Notes under the pieces: generated by a model | Seen by the model: only the letters and a program-made list of their open reading frames with translations | Told to the model about the DNA's origin: nothing | The model's database searches: none | Shown here: piece by piece, positions 1 to 8,817 of the stretch | How the letters are laid out: every line of letters starts with the position of its first letter | Position numbering within the stretch: the first letter of the stretch is position 1 | DNA from: Psychroflexus gondwanensis ACAM 44 | GTDB lineage: Bacteria; Bacteroidota; Bacteroidia; Flavobacteriales; Flavobacteriaceae | Direction: 5' to 3' | Length of the DNA: 64,000 nucleotides | NCBI RefSeq assembly: GCF_000355905.1 | Contig: NZ_APLF01000004.1 | Location: 186,001-250,000 of the forward strand | Translations under genes and position numbers: made by a program

Positions 1-3000
1 ATCAATATACTTTAGAAACCAAACCGGGCTACGAAGACCAGTATGATGCTACCGAATTGCGTACCATTCAAGATTGGATTGTTCGCCGACAATTATCTGG
101 AATTCCTGGCGTCGTTGAAATTAACACTTGGGGAGGCTTCTTAAAAGAGTACGAGGTCAGCATTAATTCGAAGCGCCTACAGGCCAATAACATCACTATT
201 GCTGAAGTTTTTCAAGCCCTTGAAAACAACAATTCTGTAGCTGGTGGTAGTTATATCGAAAAAAATGAAGAAGCCTATTTTATAAGAGGCGAAGGACTTA
301 TTAAAAGTTTAGAAGACATTAAAAATATAAGTGTTACCACTCGAAACAATCAACCTGTTTTCATCAAGGATATTGCTGAAGTAGGTTTTGGTTACGCCAG
401 ACGCTTTGGTGCTATAACTGGAAATGGAGAAGGCGAAAAAGTTTTGGGGCAAGTGATGATGCTCAAAAATGCCGATTCCAAACGTGTCATTGATGCGGTA
501 AAGACACGTATAGCTGAAATTGAAACTACTTTACCTGAAGGGGTGTATATCAACGGTTTTTTGGACCGCTCAGAATTAATACAACGCACAACTACTACTA
601 TTGCTGAGAATTTGTTGTTAGGGTTTTTGGTGGTTGCCTTTATTGTGGTTTTACTTATCGGCGATTGGCGTGCTGGTTTAGTGATTTCTTCTATTATACC
701 GCTTAGTTTTTTAGTAGCGATAAGCTTAATGTACATCTTTGGTGTTGACGCCAATTTAATGAGCCTAGGTGCTTTAGACTTTGGAATCATCGTTGACGGT
801 GCTGTTATTATAGTTGAGTTTGTCGCCTTCAAAATGTGGCAACGCTCCAATGAGTTTTCCAACAAAACATCGACCGAGATCAGTAAATTAAAAGATAAAA
901 TCACTTCTAAGGGAGCATCTAAAATGCTTAATTCAGCCATTTTTGGTCAGTTGATTATCTTGATTGTATTTATCCCAATTTTATCGTTGAGTGGCATAGA
1001 AGGTAAGATGTTTAGACCTATGGCGCTTACGTTTAGCTTTGCTCTTATTGGTGCTATGGTATTGTGTTTTACCTGGGTCCCAGTAGCCTGTAGTTTGATT
1101 TTGAAACCACAATCTAAGTCAAGTTTCACCATATCTACTAAACTCCTCAATGGCGTTAAACGCGTTTATTTACCGTCCATTAAATGGTCTTTAAAACATA
1201 CTAAACCCGTACTGATTTCAGCGGTCGTTTTACTTGCACTTGGCGTGTTTACGTTTACTAGAATGGGAGGTGAATTTGTTCCCACACTCGATGAAGGTGA
1301 CTTTGTCATTCAACCCATTTTAAAAACGGGGAAATCCTTAAAAAGCACAGTTGAACGCACTACTGCAATAGAAAAAATACTGCTTGAGCAATTTCCTGAA
1401 GTCACCCAAGTAGTCTCTCGTATTGGTGCTGCTGAAGTACCAACCGATCCAATGTCGATGCAGGATTCAGATGTAATTGTGCGCCTGAAACCCAAATCAG
1501 AATGGACATCTGCCGATACCAAAGAAGGCTTAGCCGAAAAATTTGAAGAGGCTTTATCTGTTTTTCCAGGAATGGAACTCGAGTTTACTCAACCTATTGA
1601 AATGCGTTTTAATGAATTGATTACTGGAGTTCGTTCAGATATTGCCATAAAGGTATTTGGTGAAGATTTAGATATTTTAGCTAGAAAGGGAAATGAAATA
1701 AAGTCGCTTATCGAAAATGTAGATGGGGCTGCAGACATCTCCGTAGAAAAAATTGTGGGTTTACCACAAATGTTGGTAAATTTTGAGCGTGATAAGATTG
1801 CACGATACGGTCTTGATATCAAAACTATTAACGATATTATCACCACAGGATTTGCAGGAAAATCTACCGGTGTTGTCTTTGAAGGTGAAAAGCGATTTGA
1901 CTTAGTGGTAAGGCTTCAAGATACCCAGCGCCAAGATATAAGTGATCTTAGAAACTTAATGATTGATGCACCTGGTTATGGTAAAATCCCTCTAAATGAA
2001 GTTGCCGATATTACTTTTGATAGAGGTCCTGCTAAAATCTCTAGAGATGAATCCAAACGCCGAATTGTAGTAGGGGTAAATGTTCGTAACCGAGATTTAG
2101 AATCTGTCGTTACAGATATACAAAAAATCATTGATGAAAACCTAGAGTTGCCCGTTGGATATACCATGACTTATGGAGGCCAATTTGAGAATTTAGAAAG
2201 TGCCAAAGCACGCTTAAAAATTGCAGTACCGATAGCCTTGGTCTTAATTTATATTATGCTGTTTTTTGCCCTACGAACACATAAGGACGCCCTACTTATT
2301 TTTACAGCTATTCCATTTTCTGCCGTTGGTGGTGTCTTTTTACTATGGCTAAGAGATATGCCCTTTAGTATTTCGGCTGGAGTTGGGTTTATTGCTTTAT
2401 TTGGAATAGCCGTTTTAAACGGTATCATTTTAGTTGAATACTTTAAAGACATCCTAAAAACCCACGATAAATTGAGTTTACAACACATTATAGATGCTAC
2501 ACAAGATCGCCTAAGGGCAGTTTTATTAACAGCCAGTTCTACAGCTTTAGGCTTTTTGCCTATGGCTATTTCAACTGGTGCTGGTGCAGAAGTCCAACGT
2601 CCATTAGCTACAGTTGTCATAGGTGGCTTGATAACGTCTACAATACTTACCTTAATTATACTTCCTGTGCTTTATGCTATTAGATATAAAACTCCTAAAA
2701 TAAAATTAAATTCAAAGCTTAGTTTTTTTGTTATTTTGATGAGTTGCGCTGGTTTTACAGCCAATGCTCAAGATGATGAATTTGATCGCTTAAAAGAACA
2801 GATGCTCGATAACAATAAGCAGTTAAAAGCAGTTCAACTTAAAGCGGAAAGCACTGAAGCTGCCGAAGGACAAGCCTTTACTTTTAATAATGCCCAGATT
2901 TATCAAAATTATGATGAATCTGAAGCAGATCCTATTGCAAATCAACCTTTGTATCAATGGGGTATTATTCAGCAATTTGACTTCCCGACAGTATATGGGA

Positions 3001-3905
3001 GTAGATTGAAGTTGAATAAAGTTAAAACGAAGCTAGCAAGAACCCAATATAGTATTGTAGAAATCAGAAAGATTAAAACCCTTCAAGTTAATTATCAAAA
3101 TTATCTTGAAACTGTGGCAAAACTGGCAATATATGATAGCATATATAAAATCTACAACGACTTCTCTCGTATGGCTAAACGAAAGTTTGAAGAAGGAGAA
3201 TCAAATTATTTGGAAAAGATCACCGCACAATCCAAAGCCAATCAAATCACGATTGAACAAGCACAGCTAAAGCAAGAGTTGAATAATAGTATACTCGCTA
3301 TAAAAGGCTTGCTGCAAAGCCAAGACAGTTTAGTCTTAAGGGAAAAAACGCTCTACAAGCTTCAATTGGATATGGCGAACAACGACTCTGAAAATCTGAG
3401 TTTGTCAGCATTAGAATTAGATCAGAAATTGGCAAAGCGCAACTCAGCTTTAGCTAAAAATGAGTTACTCCCTGGGATTTCTGCCAGTTATTTTATCAGA
3501 AGTAATTCGGCTATTGAAAAAAATTTTAATGGGTATCAAATTGGCTTAAATATCCCTCTGTTATTTTTCGGAGATCGTTCAAAAATTAAATCTGCAGAAA
3601 TCAATACCCTTTCAAAACAAGCGGCTTTTGAAGATGCCCAAATCACCTTAACTCAGCAAAAAGACCAGTTGGTCAATCGGCTTTCAGTGCAGCAAGAAGC
3701 TTTGAATAACTATGAAGAAAACCAACTTAAAATCGCCGATGAACTATTAAAAACAGCTAAGCTGAGTTACAAAGCCGGTGAAATTGATTTTTTTAGATAT
3801 GTGCAAAGCTTAGAATATGCCCAGCGCATCCAACTAGATTATTTAACAAAACTGCGCGATTATAACCAAACTATTATAGCCTTAAATTATTTTTTACTAA
3901 ACTAA
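1..3905 (+). CDS. CusA/CzcA-type heavy-metal RND pump fused to a TolC-like outer-membrane factor (5' partial)
   Basis: Proton-driven pump expelling heavy-metal cations across the envelope. The reading frame is open to the window edge (first full codon at base 3), so the N-terminus is missing. Bases 778-819 encode DFGIIVDGAVIIVE, the TM4 motif with the acidic proton-relay residues of metal-type RND pumps. The RND part ends near base 2690. It is followed in the same frame by a hydrophobic stretch ending in ANAQ (about 2719-2772) that looks like an internal signal peptide, then about 375 residues of helical TolC/CzcC-like outer-membrane factor. Such fusions are common in Bacteroidota, so I read this as a genuine fusion and not a lost stop. 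The adaptor gene follows after 4 bases. The transported metal cannot be read from the sequence. Confidence 0.93.
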   Translation, partial: QYTLETKPGYEDQYDATELRTIQDWIVRRQLSGIPGVVEINTWGGFLKEYEVSINSKRLQANNITIAEVFQALENNNSVAGGSYIEKNEEAYFIRGEGLIKSLEDIKNISVTTRNNQPVFIKDIAEVGFGYARRFGAITGNGEGEKVLGQVMMLKNADSKRVIDAVKTRIAEIETTLPEGVYINGFLDRSELIQRTTTTIAENLLLGFLVVAFIVVLLIGDWRAGLVISSIIPLSFLVAISLMYIFGVDANLMSLGALDFGIIVDGAVIIVEFVAFKMWQRSNEFSNKTSTEISKLKDKITSKGASKMLNSAIFGQLIILIVFIPILSLSGIEGKMFRPMALTFSFALIGAMVLCFTWVPVACSLILKPQSKSSFTISTKLLNGVKRVYLPSIKWSLKHTKPVLISAVVLLALGVFTFTRMGGEFVPTLDEGDFVIQPILKTGKSLKSTVERTTAIEKILLEQFPEVTQVVSRIGAAEVPTDPMSMQDSDVIVRLKPKSEWTSADTKEGLAEKFEEALSVFPGMELEFTQPIEMRFNELITGVRSDIAIKVFGEDLDILARKGNEIKSLIENVDGAADISVEKIVGLPQMLVNFERDKIARYGLDIKTINDIITTGFAGKSTGVVFEGEKRFDLVVRLQDTQRQDISDLRNLMIDAPGYGKIPLNEVADITFDRGPAKISRDESKRRIVVGVNVRNRDLESVVTDIQKIIDENLELPVGYTMTYGGQFENLESAKARLKIAVPIALVLIYIMLFFALRTHKDALLIFTAIPFSAVGGVFLLWLRDMPFSISAGVGFIALFGIAVLNGIILVEYFKDILKTHDKLSLQHIIDATQDRLRAVLLTASSTALGFLPMAISTGAGAEVQRPLATVVIGGLITSTILTLIILPVLYAIRYKTPKIKLNSKLSFFVILMSCAGFTANAQDDEFDRLKEQMLDNNKQLKAVQLKAESTEAAEGQAFTFNNAQIYQNYDESEADPIANQPLYQWGIIQQFDFPTVYGSRLKLNKVKTKLARTQYSIVEIRKIKTLQVNYQNYLETVAKLAIYDSIYKIYNDFSRMAKRKFEEGESNYLEKITAQSKANQITIEQAQLKQELNNSILAIKGLLQSQDSLVLREKTLYKLQLDMANNDSENLSLSALELDQKLAKRNSALAKNELLPGISASYFIRSNSAIEKNFNGYQIGLNIPLLFFGDRSKIKSAEINTLSKQAAFEDAQITLTQQKDQLVNRLSVQQEALNNYEENQLKIADELLKTAKLSYKAGEIDFFRYVQSLEYAQRIQLDYLTKLRDYNQTIIALNYFLLN

Positions 3906-3909
3906 ACTT

Positions 3910-5061
3910 ATGAAACGATATATATATACGAGCCTGTTCCTATTCAATTTGATATTTTTATCTTGTAATGATAGCAAGTCTACTTCAGCTGAAGTAGAGC
4001 ATAATGAAGACGAGGATTTAATAGAGATTACAGGCGAGCAATTTGAAACCGCGCAACTAGAATTAGGGAATTTAAAACAAAATAGATTTTCAGAGCAATT
4101 TCAGGTGACTGGAATGATAGATGTTCCCCCAGAGAATCGAGCTAGTGTAAGTTCTTATTTTGATGGTTATATTTCTGAGACTCGACTTTTAGTTGGGGAC
4201 GAAGTTCAAAAAGGAGATTTACTAGTCACATTGAAAAATCCCGATTTTATTAAAATGCAACAAAACTATGTTGAGAGTTTCAGTAATTTAGAATTTCAAA
4301 CTTCAGAATTTGAACGAAAAGAAAACTTATTAGAGGATAAAGTGATTGCACAGAAAGTCTTTCAATCTACCAAAAACGACTATCTACAAGCTAAAGCACA
4401 ACTCCAAGCAACAGCAGAGCAAATCAAGTTGATGAATCTCAACCCAAAGGAAATTGCTGAGGGGAATTTCACATCAGAAATTCGCATCTATGCACCTATC
4501 AGTGGTAAAATTTCAAAATTGAATGTAGCCCAAGGTAAGTTTTTGGCTAAATCTGAAATGATTATGGAGATTCTTGATGTCGAACACGTTCACCTTGAAC
4601 TGGATGTCTTTGAGAAAGACATCTTAAAAATCAAAAAAGGGGATACATTAAGCTTTAAGATTCCAGAAATTTCTGATGAAAGTTTCAGTGCTTACGTGAG
4701 ATTAATTGGCGCTGAAGTAAATGAAAACAGGAGCGTTCGCATTCATGCACACCCCAAAAAGGACAACGTCAACTTTTCGGTTGGCATGTTTGTAAATGCC
4801 TATTTCAAATCTAACTCTAAAGACTATTTAGCTTTGCCTGAGACCGCTTTTACAGAAGTCGATGGGGAAACCTTCGTCTTACAACTCGATTCTAAAACCG
4901 ATAGTTTATACACCTTCACTAAAATTGAAGTAAAAACGAATGCACCTCAAAATGGGCTCAAACCTATTTTAAACTCAGAACAAATCGATACAGAAGCTCA
5001 GTTTTTAACCCGAGGTGTATTTGATATTATTACAACAGGTGGCGGTGGTCACAGTCATTAA
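3910..5061 (+). CDS. RND efflux periplasmic adaptor lipoprotein (CusB/CzcB family)
   Basis: Membrane-fusion subunit that should link the upstream pump to its outer-membrane channel. The 383-residue product begins with a lipoprotein signal (lipobox FLSC, Cys19). A split lipoyl-like domain follows (GYISETRLLVGDEVQKGD, then IYAPISGKISKLNVAQGK) around an alpha-helical hairpin rich in Gln, Lys and Glu, then a beta-barrel region. The C-terminus is Gly/His-rich (GGGGHSH), which could bind metal; that is inference. It lies 4 bases after the pump and 2 bases before the response regulator, so the four genes are probably one transcript. Confidence 0.93.
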   Translation: MKRYIYTSLFLFNLIFLSCNDSKSTSAEVEHNEDEDLIEITGEQFETAQLELGNLKQNRFSEQFQVTGMIDVPPENRASVSSYFDGYISETRLLVGDEVQKGDLLVTLKNPDFIKMQQNYVESFSNLEFQTSEFERKENLLEDKVIAQKVFQSTKNDYLQAKAQLQATAEQIKLMNLNPKEIAEGNFTSEIRIYAPISGKISKLNVAQGKFLAKSEMIMEILDVEHVHLELDVFEKDILKIKKGDTLSFKIPEISDESFSAYVRLIGAEVNENRSVRIHAHPKKDNVNFSVGMFVNAYFKSNSKDYLALPETAFTEVDGETFVLQLDSKTDSLYTFTKIEVKTNAPQNGLKPILNSEQIDTEAQFLTRGVFDIITTGGGGHSH

Positions 5062-5063
5062 TT

Positions 5064-5741
5064 ATGAACAAAGGAAATTTTACCATTTTAATAGCAGAAG
5101 ACCAGGTTGATATTGCTAAACTCTTGAAAAAAGGCTTAACCGAAGAGGGTTACCAATGCTTGGTGGTTAAAAACGGTGAAGAGGTTTTAAAACTTGTAAA
5201 ACATAATTCCATCAGTTTAATTTTGCTGGATTGGATGATGCCAAAGCTAAAGGGTATTGACGTTTGCAAACAATTGAGAAGTGAACACATTTCAATACCA
5301 ATTATTTTTTTAACCGCGAAAGATACCGTAGAAGATACTATTGAAGGCTTAAAAAGCGGTGCTAACGATTACATTAAAAAACCTTTTAATTTTGAAGAGC
5401 TTCTCGCAAGAATTGAAACTCATTTGCGTTTATATTATAAGATAGATGAGGTATTGCATCTCGGTGACTTATCCTTGAACATGAGTAAACATAAGGTTTT
5501 AAAGTCGGAAAAACCCATCAATTTAACCGATAAAGAATTTAATTTTTTAGCTCATTTAGTTCGCCATAAAGGACAAGTATGCACCAGGCAATCTATTATT
5601 GAAGACGTGTGGGATATTCACTTCGACTATGATTCTGGGGTCTTAGATGTCTATATGAATGCCATACGGAAAAAAATGAAGCTTGATAAAAATGAACTTA
5701 TCAAAACCGTTCGCGGGGTTGGTTTTATAGCTGATGAGTAA
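5064..5741 (+). CDS. OmpR/PhoB-family response regulator
   Basis: DNA-binding response regulator of 225 residues. The receiver domain has acidic residues near the start (AEDQ), the phospho-acceptor Asp56 in LLDWMMP, the switch Thr in FLTAK, and the conserved Lys in YIKKPF. A C-terminal winged helix covers about residues 130-223 (LTDKEFNFLAHLV, then KTVRGVGFI). Its stop overlaps the start of the kinase gene (TAATG). Being cotranscribed with a metal-efflux pump suggests a CusR-like metal-responsive role. The direct repeats at 7123-7139 have the spacing expected of an OmpR-family operator and are a possible target. Confidence 0.95.
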   Translation: MNKGNFTILIAEDQVDIAKLLKKGLTEEGYQCLVVKNGEEVLKLVKHNSISLILLDWMMPKLKGIDVCKQLRSEHISIPIIFLTAKDTVEDTIEGLKSGANDYIKKPFNFEELLARIETHLRLYYKIDEVLHLGDLSLNMSKHKVLKSEKPINLTDKEFNFLAHLVRHKGQVCTRQSIIEDVWDIHFDYDSGVLDVYMNAIRKKMKLDKNELIKTVRGVGFIADE

Positions 5742-7120
5742 TGAAATTATCGATTAGAAATAGAATTGCTTTATATTCAGTTTTAGGTATAGCAAGCATA
5801 TCTATTGTTGTATTTATTGCTATTTATTTTACCGTTAAAAATATTGTCTTTAGTGAAATCGATGGAGCATTAAAATTTGAAGCTAAAAAGCATATCAATG
5901 AAGTAATGTTTCGCAAAGACAGCGTTTATTTCGCCTATAAAGATGAGTGGCTAGAGCGCGAGCATATAGAAATTGAAGTATATCCCTTATTTGTTGAGTT
6001 ATACAACGCCAAAGGTCAAGGTTTAGACAAATCGCCAAATCTTCGTGAAAGCAGTCTGGAATTAGACCTTCAACAAGAGAATACCTTTATCAGCAATCAA
6101 AATTTGGACGGTGAAAACATCAGGCAAATTCAATTTCCGCTTATAGAGAACAACACCATTCAAGGCTTTATTGCCATCGCCATTCCTTTGGGTGACGCAG
6201 AGTTAGTCATAAAAACACTTTTAGATACCTTATTATTTATCTATCCTATTTTACTGGTCATTACATTTTTCATGTCTAGATTCATATCGCAGATCACCAT
6301 TAAGCCTGTGACTTTTATAGCCAAAACCGTAAATGAAATTAGCTCGAACAACCTCAACAAGCGCGTTCCTGAAACTAGTAATGGTGATGAATTAGAAACT
6401 CTGTCTAAAGCGATTAACAACTTTTTAAACAGAATAGATGCTGCCGTAAAACGCGAAAAGCAATTCACTGCAGATGCTTCTCACCAACTCAGAACACCAC
6501 TAGCAATTCTCAAGGGAAATCTGGAAGTTTTAATTAGAAAAAGACGTGAGCCGGAACAGTATGTCGAAGAGATTAAAAACAATATTAATAAGATTGACGG
6601 CATGTCTGATGCTGTTGAAAAATTGCTCATTCTTGCTCGATTAAACAGCCATACCCTTAAGAATCTAGAAACCGAGGAGCTGTGTCTATACGACGAAATA
6701 GAGGCCATTTTAATAAATTACAAAAAGGATATTTTAAAAAAAGGCATCAGTATTACATTAGATAAATCTGAGGATTGCCAGATACAAACCCATAAAACTT
6801 ATTTAAGGTTAGTCCTTGATAATTTGATTTCTAATGCGGTAAAGTATGGCGAAGACCAAACTAGGATTAGTATTTCACTAGAACCGACAACCCATCACTT
6901 GAAGCTTTCTATTTGTAATAAAGGCCAAAAGATTCCAGCTGATGAAATCAACGACATTTTCAATCCCTTTTTCAGAAACAGGTATCACGAAAATACTGAG
7001 AAAGGTTATGGTTTAGGTCTTGCCATCGTTGCCAAAGCCATAGATTTATTAAAGATTAAAATTCATGTAAGTTCTGATGAATACACTTGTTTTAGTCTTA
7101 AAATTCCAAGAACACCTTGA
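5741..7120 (+). CDS. sensor histidine kinase, CusS-like
   Basis: Inner-membrane sensor kinase of 459 residues paired with the preceding regulator. TM1 is near residues 12-34 and TM2 near 160-180, with a periplasmic sensor loop of about 125 residues between them. A HAMP segment follows, then the DHp domain with phospho-acceptor His248 in ASHQLRTP. The ATPase domain shows the N box NLISNAVKYGE and the G box GYGLGLAIV. Start and stop overlap (TAATG) implies translational coupling to the regulator. The signal is probably a periplasmic metal, judging from context only. Confidence 0.94.
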   Translation: MKLSIRNRIALYSVLGIASISIVVFIAIYFTVKNIVFSEIDGALKFEAKKHINEVMFRKDSVYFAYKDEWLEREHIEIEVYPLFVELYNAKGQGLDKSPNLRESSLELDLQQENTFISNQNLDGENIRQIQFPLIENNTIQGFIAIAIPLGDAELVIKTLLDTLLFIYPILLVITFFMSRFISQITIKPVTFIAKTVNEISSNNLNKRVPETSNGDELETLSKAINNFLNRIDAAVKREKQFTADASHQLRTPLAILKGNLEVLIRKRREPEQYVEEIKNNINKIDGMSDAVEKLLILARLNSHTLKNLETEELCLYDEIEAILINYKKDILKKGISITLDKSEDCQIQTHKTYLRLVLDNLISNAVKYGEDQTRISISLEPTTHHLKLSICNKGQKIPADEINDIFNPFFRNRYHENTEKGYGLGLAIVAKAIDLLKIKIHVSSDEYTCFSLKIPRTP

Positions 7121-7122
7121 AA

Positions 7123-7139
7123 CTTAAGATTCGCTTAAG
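7123..7139. promoter_or_regulatory. CTTAAG-N5-CTTAAG direct-repeat operator
   Basis: CTTAAGATTCGCTTAAG: two identical hexamers 11 bp apart, and the match extends to CTTAAGAT in both copies. The site lies between the kinase stop (7120) and the thioredoxin gene start (7203). This is the architecture of OmpR-family sites such as the enterobacterial PmrA box. The cognate regulator is inferred from proximity. Confidence 0.6.
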
Positions 7140-7202
7140 ATCTGTTCATTCCTAGAGTAAATGCTTTTTCTTGACGTTATTTTGTAAGTAAAAACAAAAC
7201 TT

Positions 7203-7631
7203 ATGAAGTTAACTGCGTTAATCATGTTTCTATGCCTAGGTCTCACAAGTTTTGCACAAGACTGGACCTACGATATAGAAGAAGCTAAAACACAAGCCAA
7301 AAAAAATAACAAAGACATCTTGCTTTTATTTTCAGGTTCAGACTGGTGTGCCCCTTGTATTAAACTTGACCGCCAAATCTGGCAAAGTGAACAATTTAAA
7401 GCTCATGCCAGTGAAAAATTGATATTGGTACGCGCAGACTTTCCTAGGCGTAAAAGCAATAAGCCGTCCAAGGCTATACAAGATAAAAACAATGCTCTTG
7501 CAGCAGAATATAATACTAGTGGATACTTCCCCTTTGTATTATTGCTAAACAGCGATGGTGAAGTCCTTAATAAATTAGGGTATAAAAACATATCACCAAA
7601 TGAATACATAACTGCCATATATGCGAAGTAA
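7203..7631 (+). CDS. exported thioredoxin-fold protein
   Basis: Small periplasmic thiol-disulfide protein of 142 residues. The signal peptide ends in SFAQ (residues 16-19). The redox motif is CAPC (Cys49-Cys52) after SGSDW, as in thioredoxin-like families that begin with a short helix instead of a full N-terminal strand. The 3' end overlaps the ApbE gene by 11 bases, so the two are translated together. Within this operon a plausible job is keeping Cys residues of a partner reduced, such as those in the DUF4266 tail (inference). A weak -7 element (TTATTTTG, 7177-7184) lies upstream. Confidence 0.9.
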   Translation: MKLTALIMFLCLGLTSFAQDWTYDIEEAKTQAKKNNKDILLLFSGSDWCAPCIKLDRQIWQSEQFKAHASEKLILVRADFPRRKSNKPSKAIQDKNNALAAEYNTSGYFPFVLLLNSDGEVLNKLGYKNISPNEYITAIYAK

Positions 7632-8601
7632 ACTAATGATTTTGCTTGTTTTAATAAATTTTGCTGCTCAAGCTCAGGATATTTTTAAGAGAGAGTTGGG
7701 CTTAATGGGAAGCAACTTTGATATTACCGTTATAGCTGATTCAAAAAAAGAAGCAGAAAATTACATAGACTTAGCCGTTTTAGAGATGCAACGCATCGAA
7801 GAATTGATATCCTCCTGGAAATCTACCTCTCAAACGTCTGCTATAAACCGTAATGCTGGTCTTAAGCCGGTTCAAGTCGATAATGAATTGTTTCAGCTTA
7901 TCAAAAGGTCCATTTCTATTTCAAAAATAACCGACGGTGCTTTCGATATCAGTTTTGCGGCCATAGATAAAATATGGGTATTTAATGGTGAAGAAACACA
8001 AGTACCAGATAAAGCTTTGATCTCTTCCTCTGTAAATGCTATTGGATACAAGAATATCAAATTAGATGAAAAAAATTCAACTGTTTTCTTAACTCAAAAG
8101 GGAATGAAAATCGGCTTCGGCGCCATTGGTAAGGGCTATGCAGCAGATAAAGCTAAAAAGCTATTGATGGAAAAAGGAGTGTCTGGAGGAATAATAAATG
8201 CCTCTGGAGATATGAATGCCTGGGGCCTTCAACCTAACGGTAAACCCTGGAAAGTTGCAATTACCAACCCTGTGGATAACTCTAAGAACTATGGATTATT
8301 CGACCTAAAAAATAATGCTGTTGTCACTTCTGGCAATTACGAAAAATTTCTGCTCATCGATGGGGAGCGCTATGCCCATATTATTGATCCTCGAACAGGG
8401 ATGCCCACAAAAGGTATATTGAGTGTTACTGTTTTTGCTCCTAAAGCAGAATTAGCTGATGCTCTAGCAACCTCCATTTTCGTAATGGGTAGCGAAGTAG
8501 GATTAAATACGATTAATCAACTTCCCGATGTGGAAGCCATAATTGTAAAAAATGACGGAAGCCTAGCCACGTCAACACACATAAACATTACAACACCATG
8601 A
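7621..8601 (+). CDS. apbE: FAD:protein FMN transferase (ApbE family)
   Basis: Exported Mg-dependent enzyme that attaches FMN from FAD to Thr or Ser of extracytoplasmic proteins. The 326 residues start with a signal peptide ending AAQAQ. Family motifs are visible: SWKSTSQTSAINRNAG in the N-terminal half, FGAIGKGYAADKA, INASGDMNAWG, and the metal-site motif HIIDPRTGMPT. Length is normal for the family. It overlaps the thioredoxin gene by 11 bases and the DUF4266 gene by 4 (ATGA). No NqrC- or RnfG-type acceptor lies in the window, so the substrate is probably a neighbour. Confidence 0.95.
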   Translation: MRSKLMILLVLINFAAQAQDIFKRELGLMGSNFDITVIADSKKEAENYIDLAVLEMQRIEELISSWKSTSQTSAINRNAGLKPVQVDNELFQLIKRSISISKITDGAFDISFAAIDKIWVFNGEETQVPDKALISSSVNAIGYKNIKLDEKNSTVFLTQKGMKIGFGAIGKGYAADKAKKLLMEKGVSGGIINASGDMNAWGLQPNGKPWKVAITNPVDNSKNYGLFDLKNNAVVTSGNYEKFLLIDGERYAHIIDPRTGMPTKGILSVTVFAPKAELADALATSIFVMGSEVGLNTINQLPDVEAIIVKNDGSLATSTHINITTP

Positions 8602-8810
8602 TTAAAACACTCACAAAATTGACGCTCATAAGTTTCTTCTTTATGTCTTGTGTAGCAGTAAAAGAATACGAAAAAATCAATATCAACGATCCTGATATGC
8701 GATTATCAGAGCGAGATTTAGATAAGTATAAATCAACCTTTCAATCCTACCGCGAAGCAGCAGCTGGAGCAAATGGAGGTAAAACAGGCGGCGGTTGCGG
8801 CTGTAATTAA
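8598..8810 (+). CDS. DUF4266 lipoprotein with Gly/Cys-rich tail
   Basis: A 70-residue lipoprotein of unknown function. The signal ends in the lipobox FMSC (Cys18). The body carries LSERDLDKYKSTFQSYREAA, typical of DUF4266. The C-terminus is GGKTGGGCGCN with Cys67 and Cys69. The CxC tail could bind metal or undergo thiol chemistry, and the Thr within Gly could be modified; both are inference. Neighbours are ApbE (ATGA overlap) and DUF3570 (start 7 bases downstream), a grouping I recognise from other Gram-negative genomes. Confidence 0.85.
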   Translation: MIKTLTKLTLISFFFMSCVAVKEYEKININDPDMRLSERDLDKYKSTFQSYREAAAGANGGKTGGGCGCN

Positions 8811-8817
8811 AATAAAT

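Noticed and set aside
392-940. Long antisense open frame within the RND pump gene
   Set aside because: It lies wholly inside a well-recognised gene, has low-complexity Ser/Ile/Lys composition and matches no family; it is a by-product of codon bias. The same reasoning removed the other antisense frames, such as 2249-2620, 34519-34905 and 35405-35704.
2690-2780. Possible frameshift or lost stop between pump and outer-membrane factor
   Set aside because: The frame is clean, and the same fusion is widespread in Bacteroidota, so a sequencing error is unlikely.
8773-8817. N-terminal extension of the DUF3570 gene
   Set aside because: It reads through the Gly/Cys tail codons of DUF4266 in another frame and would bury the signal peptide.
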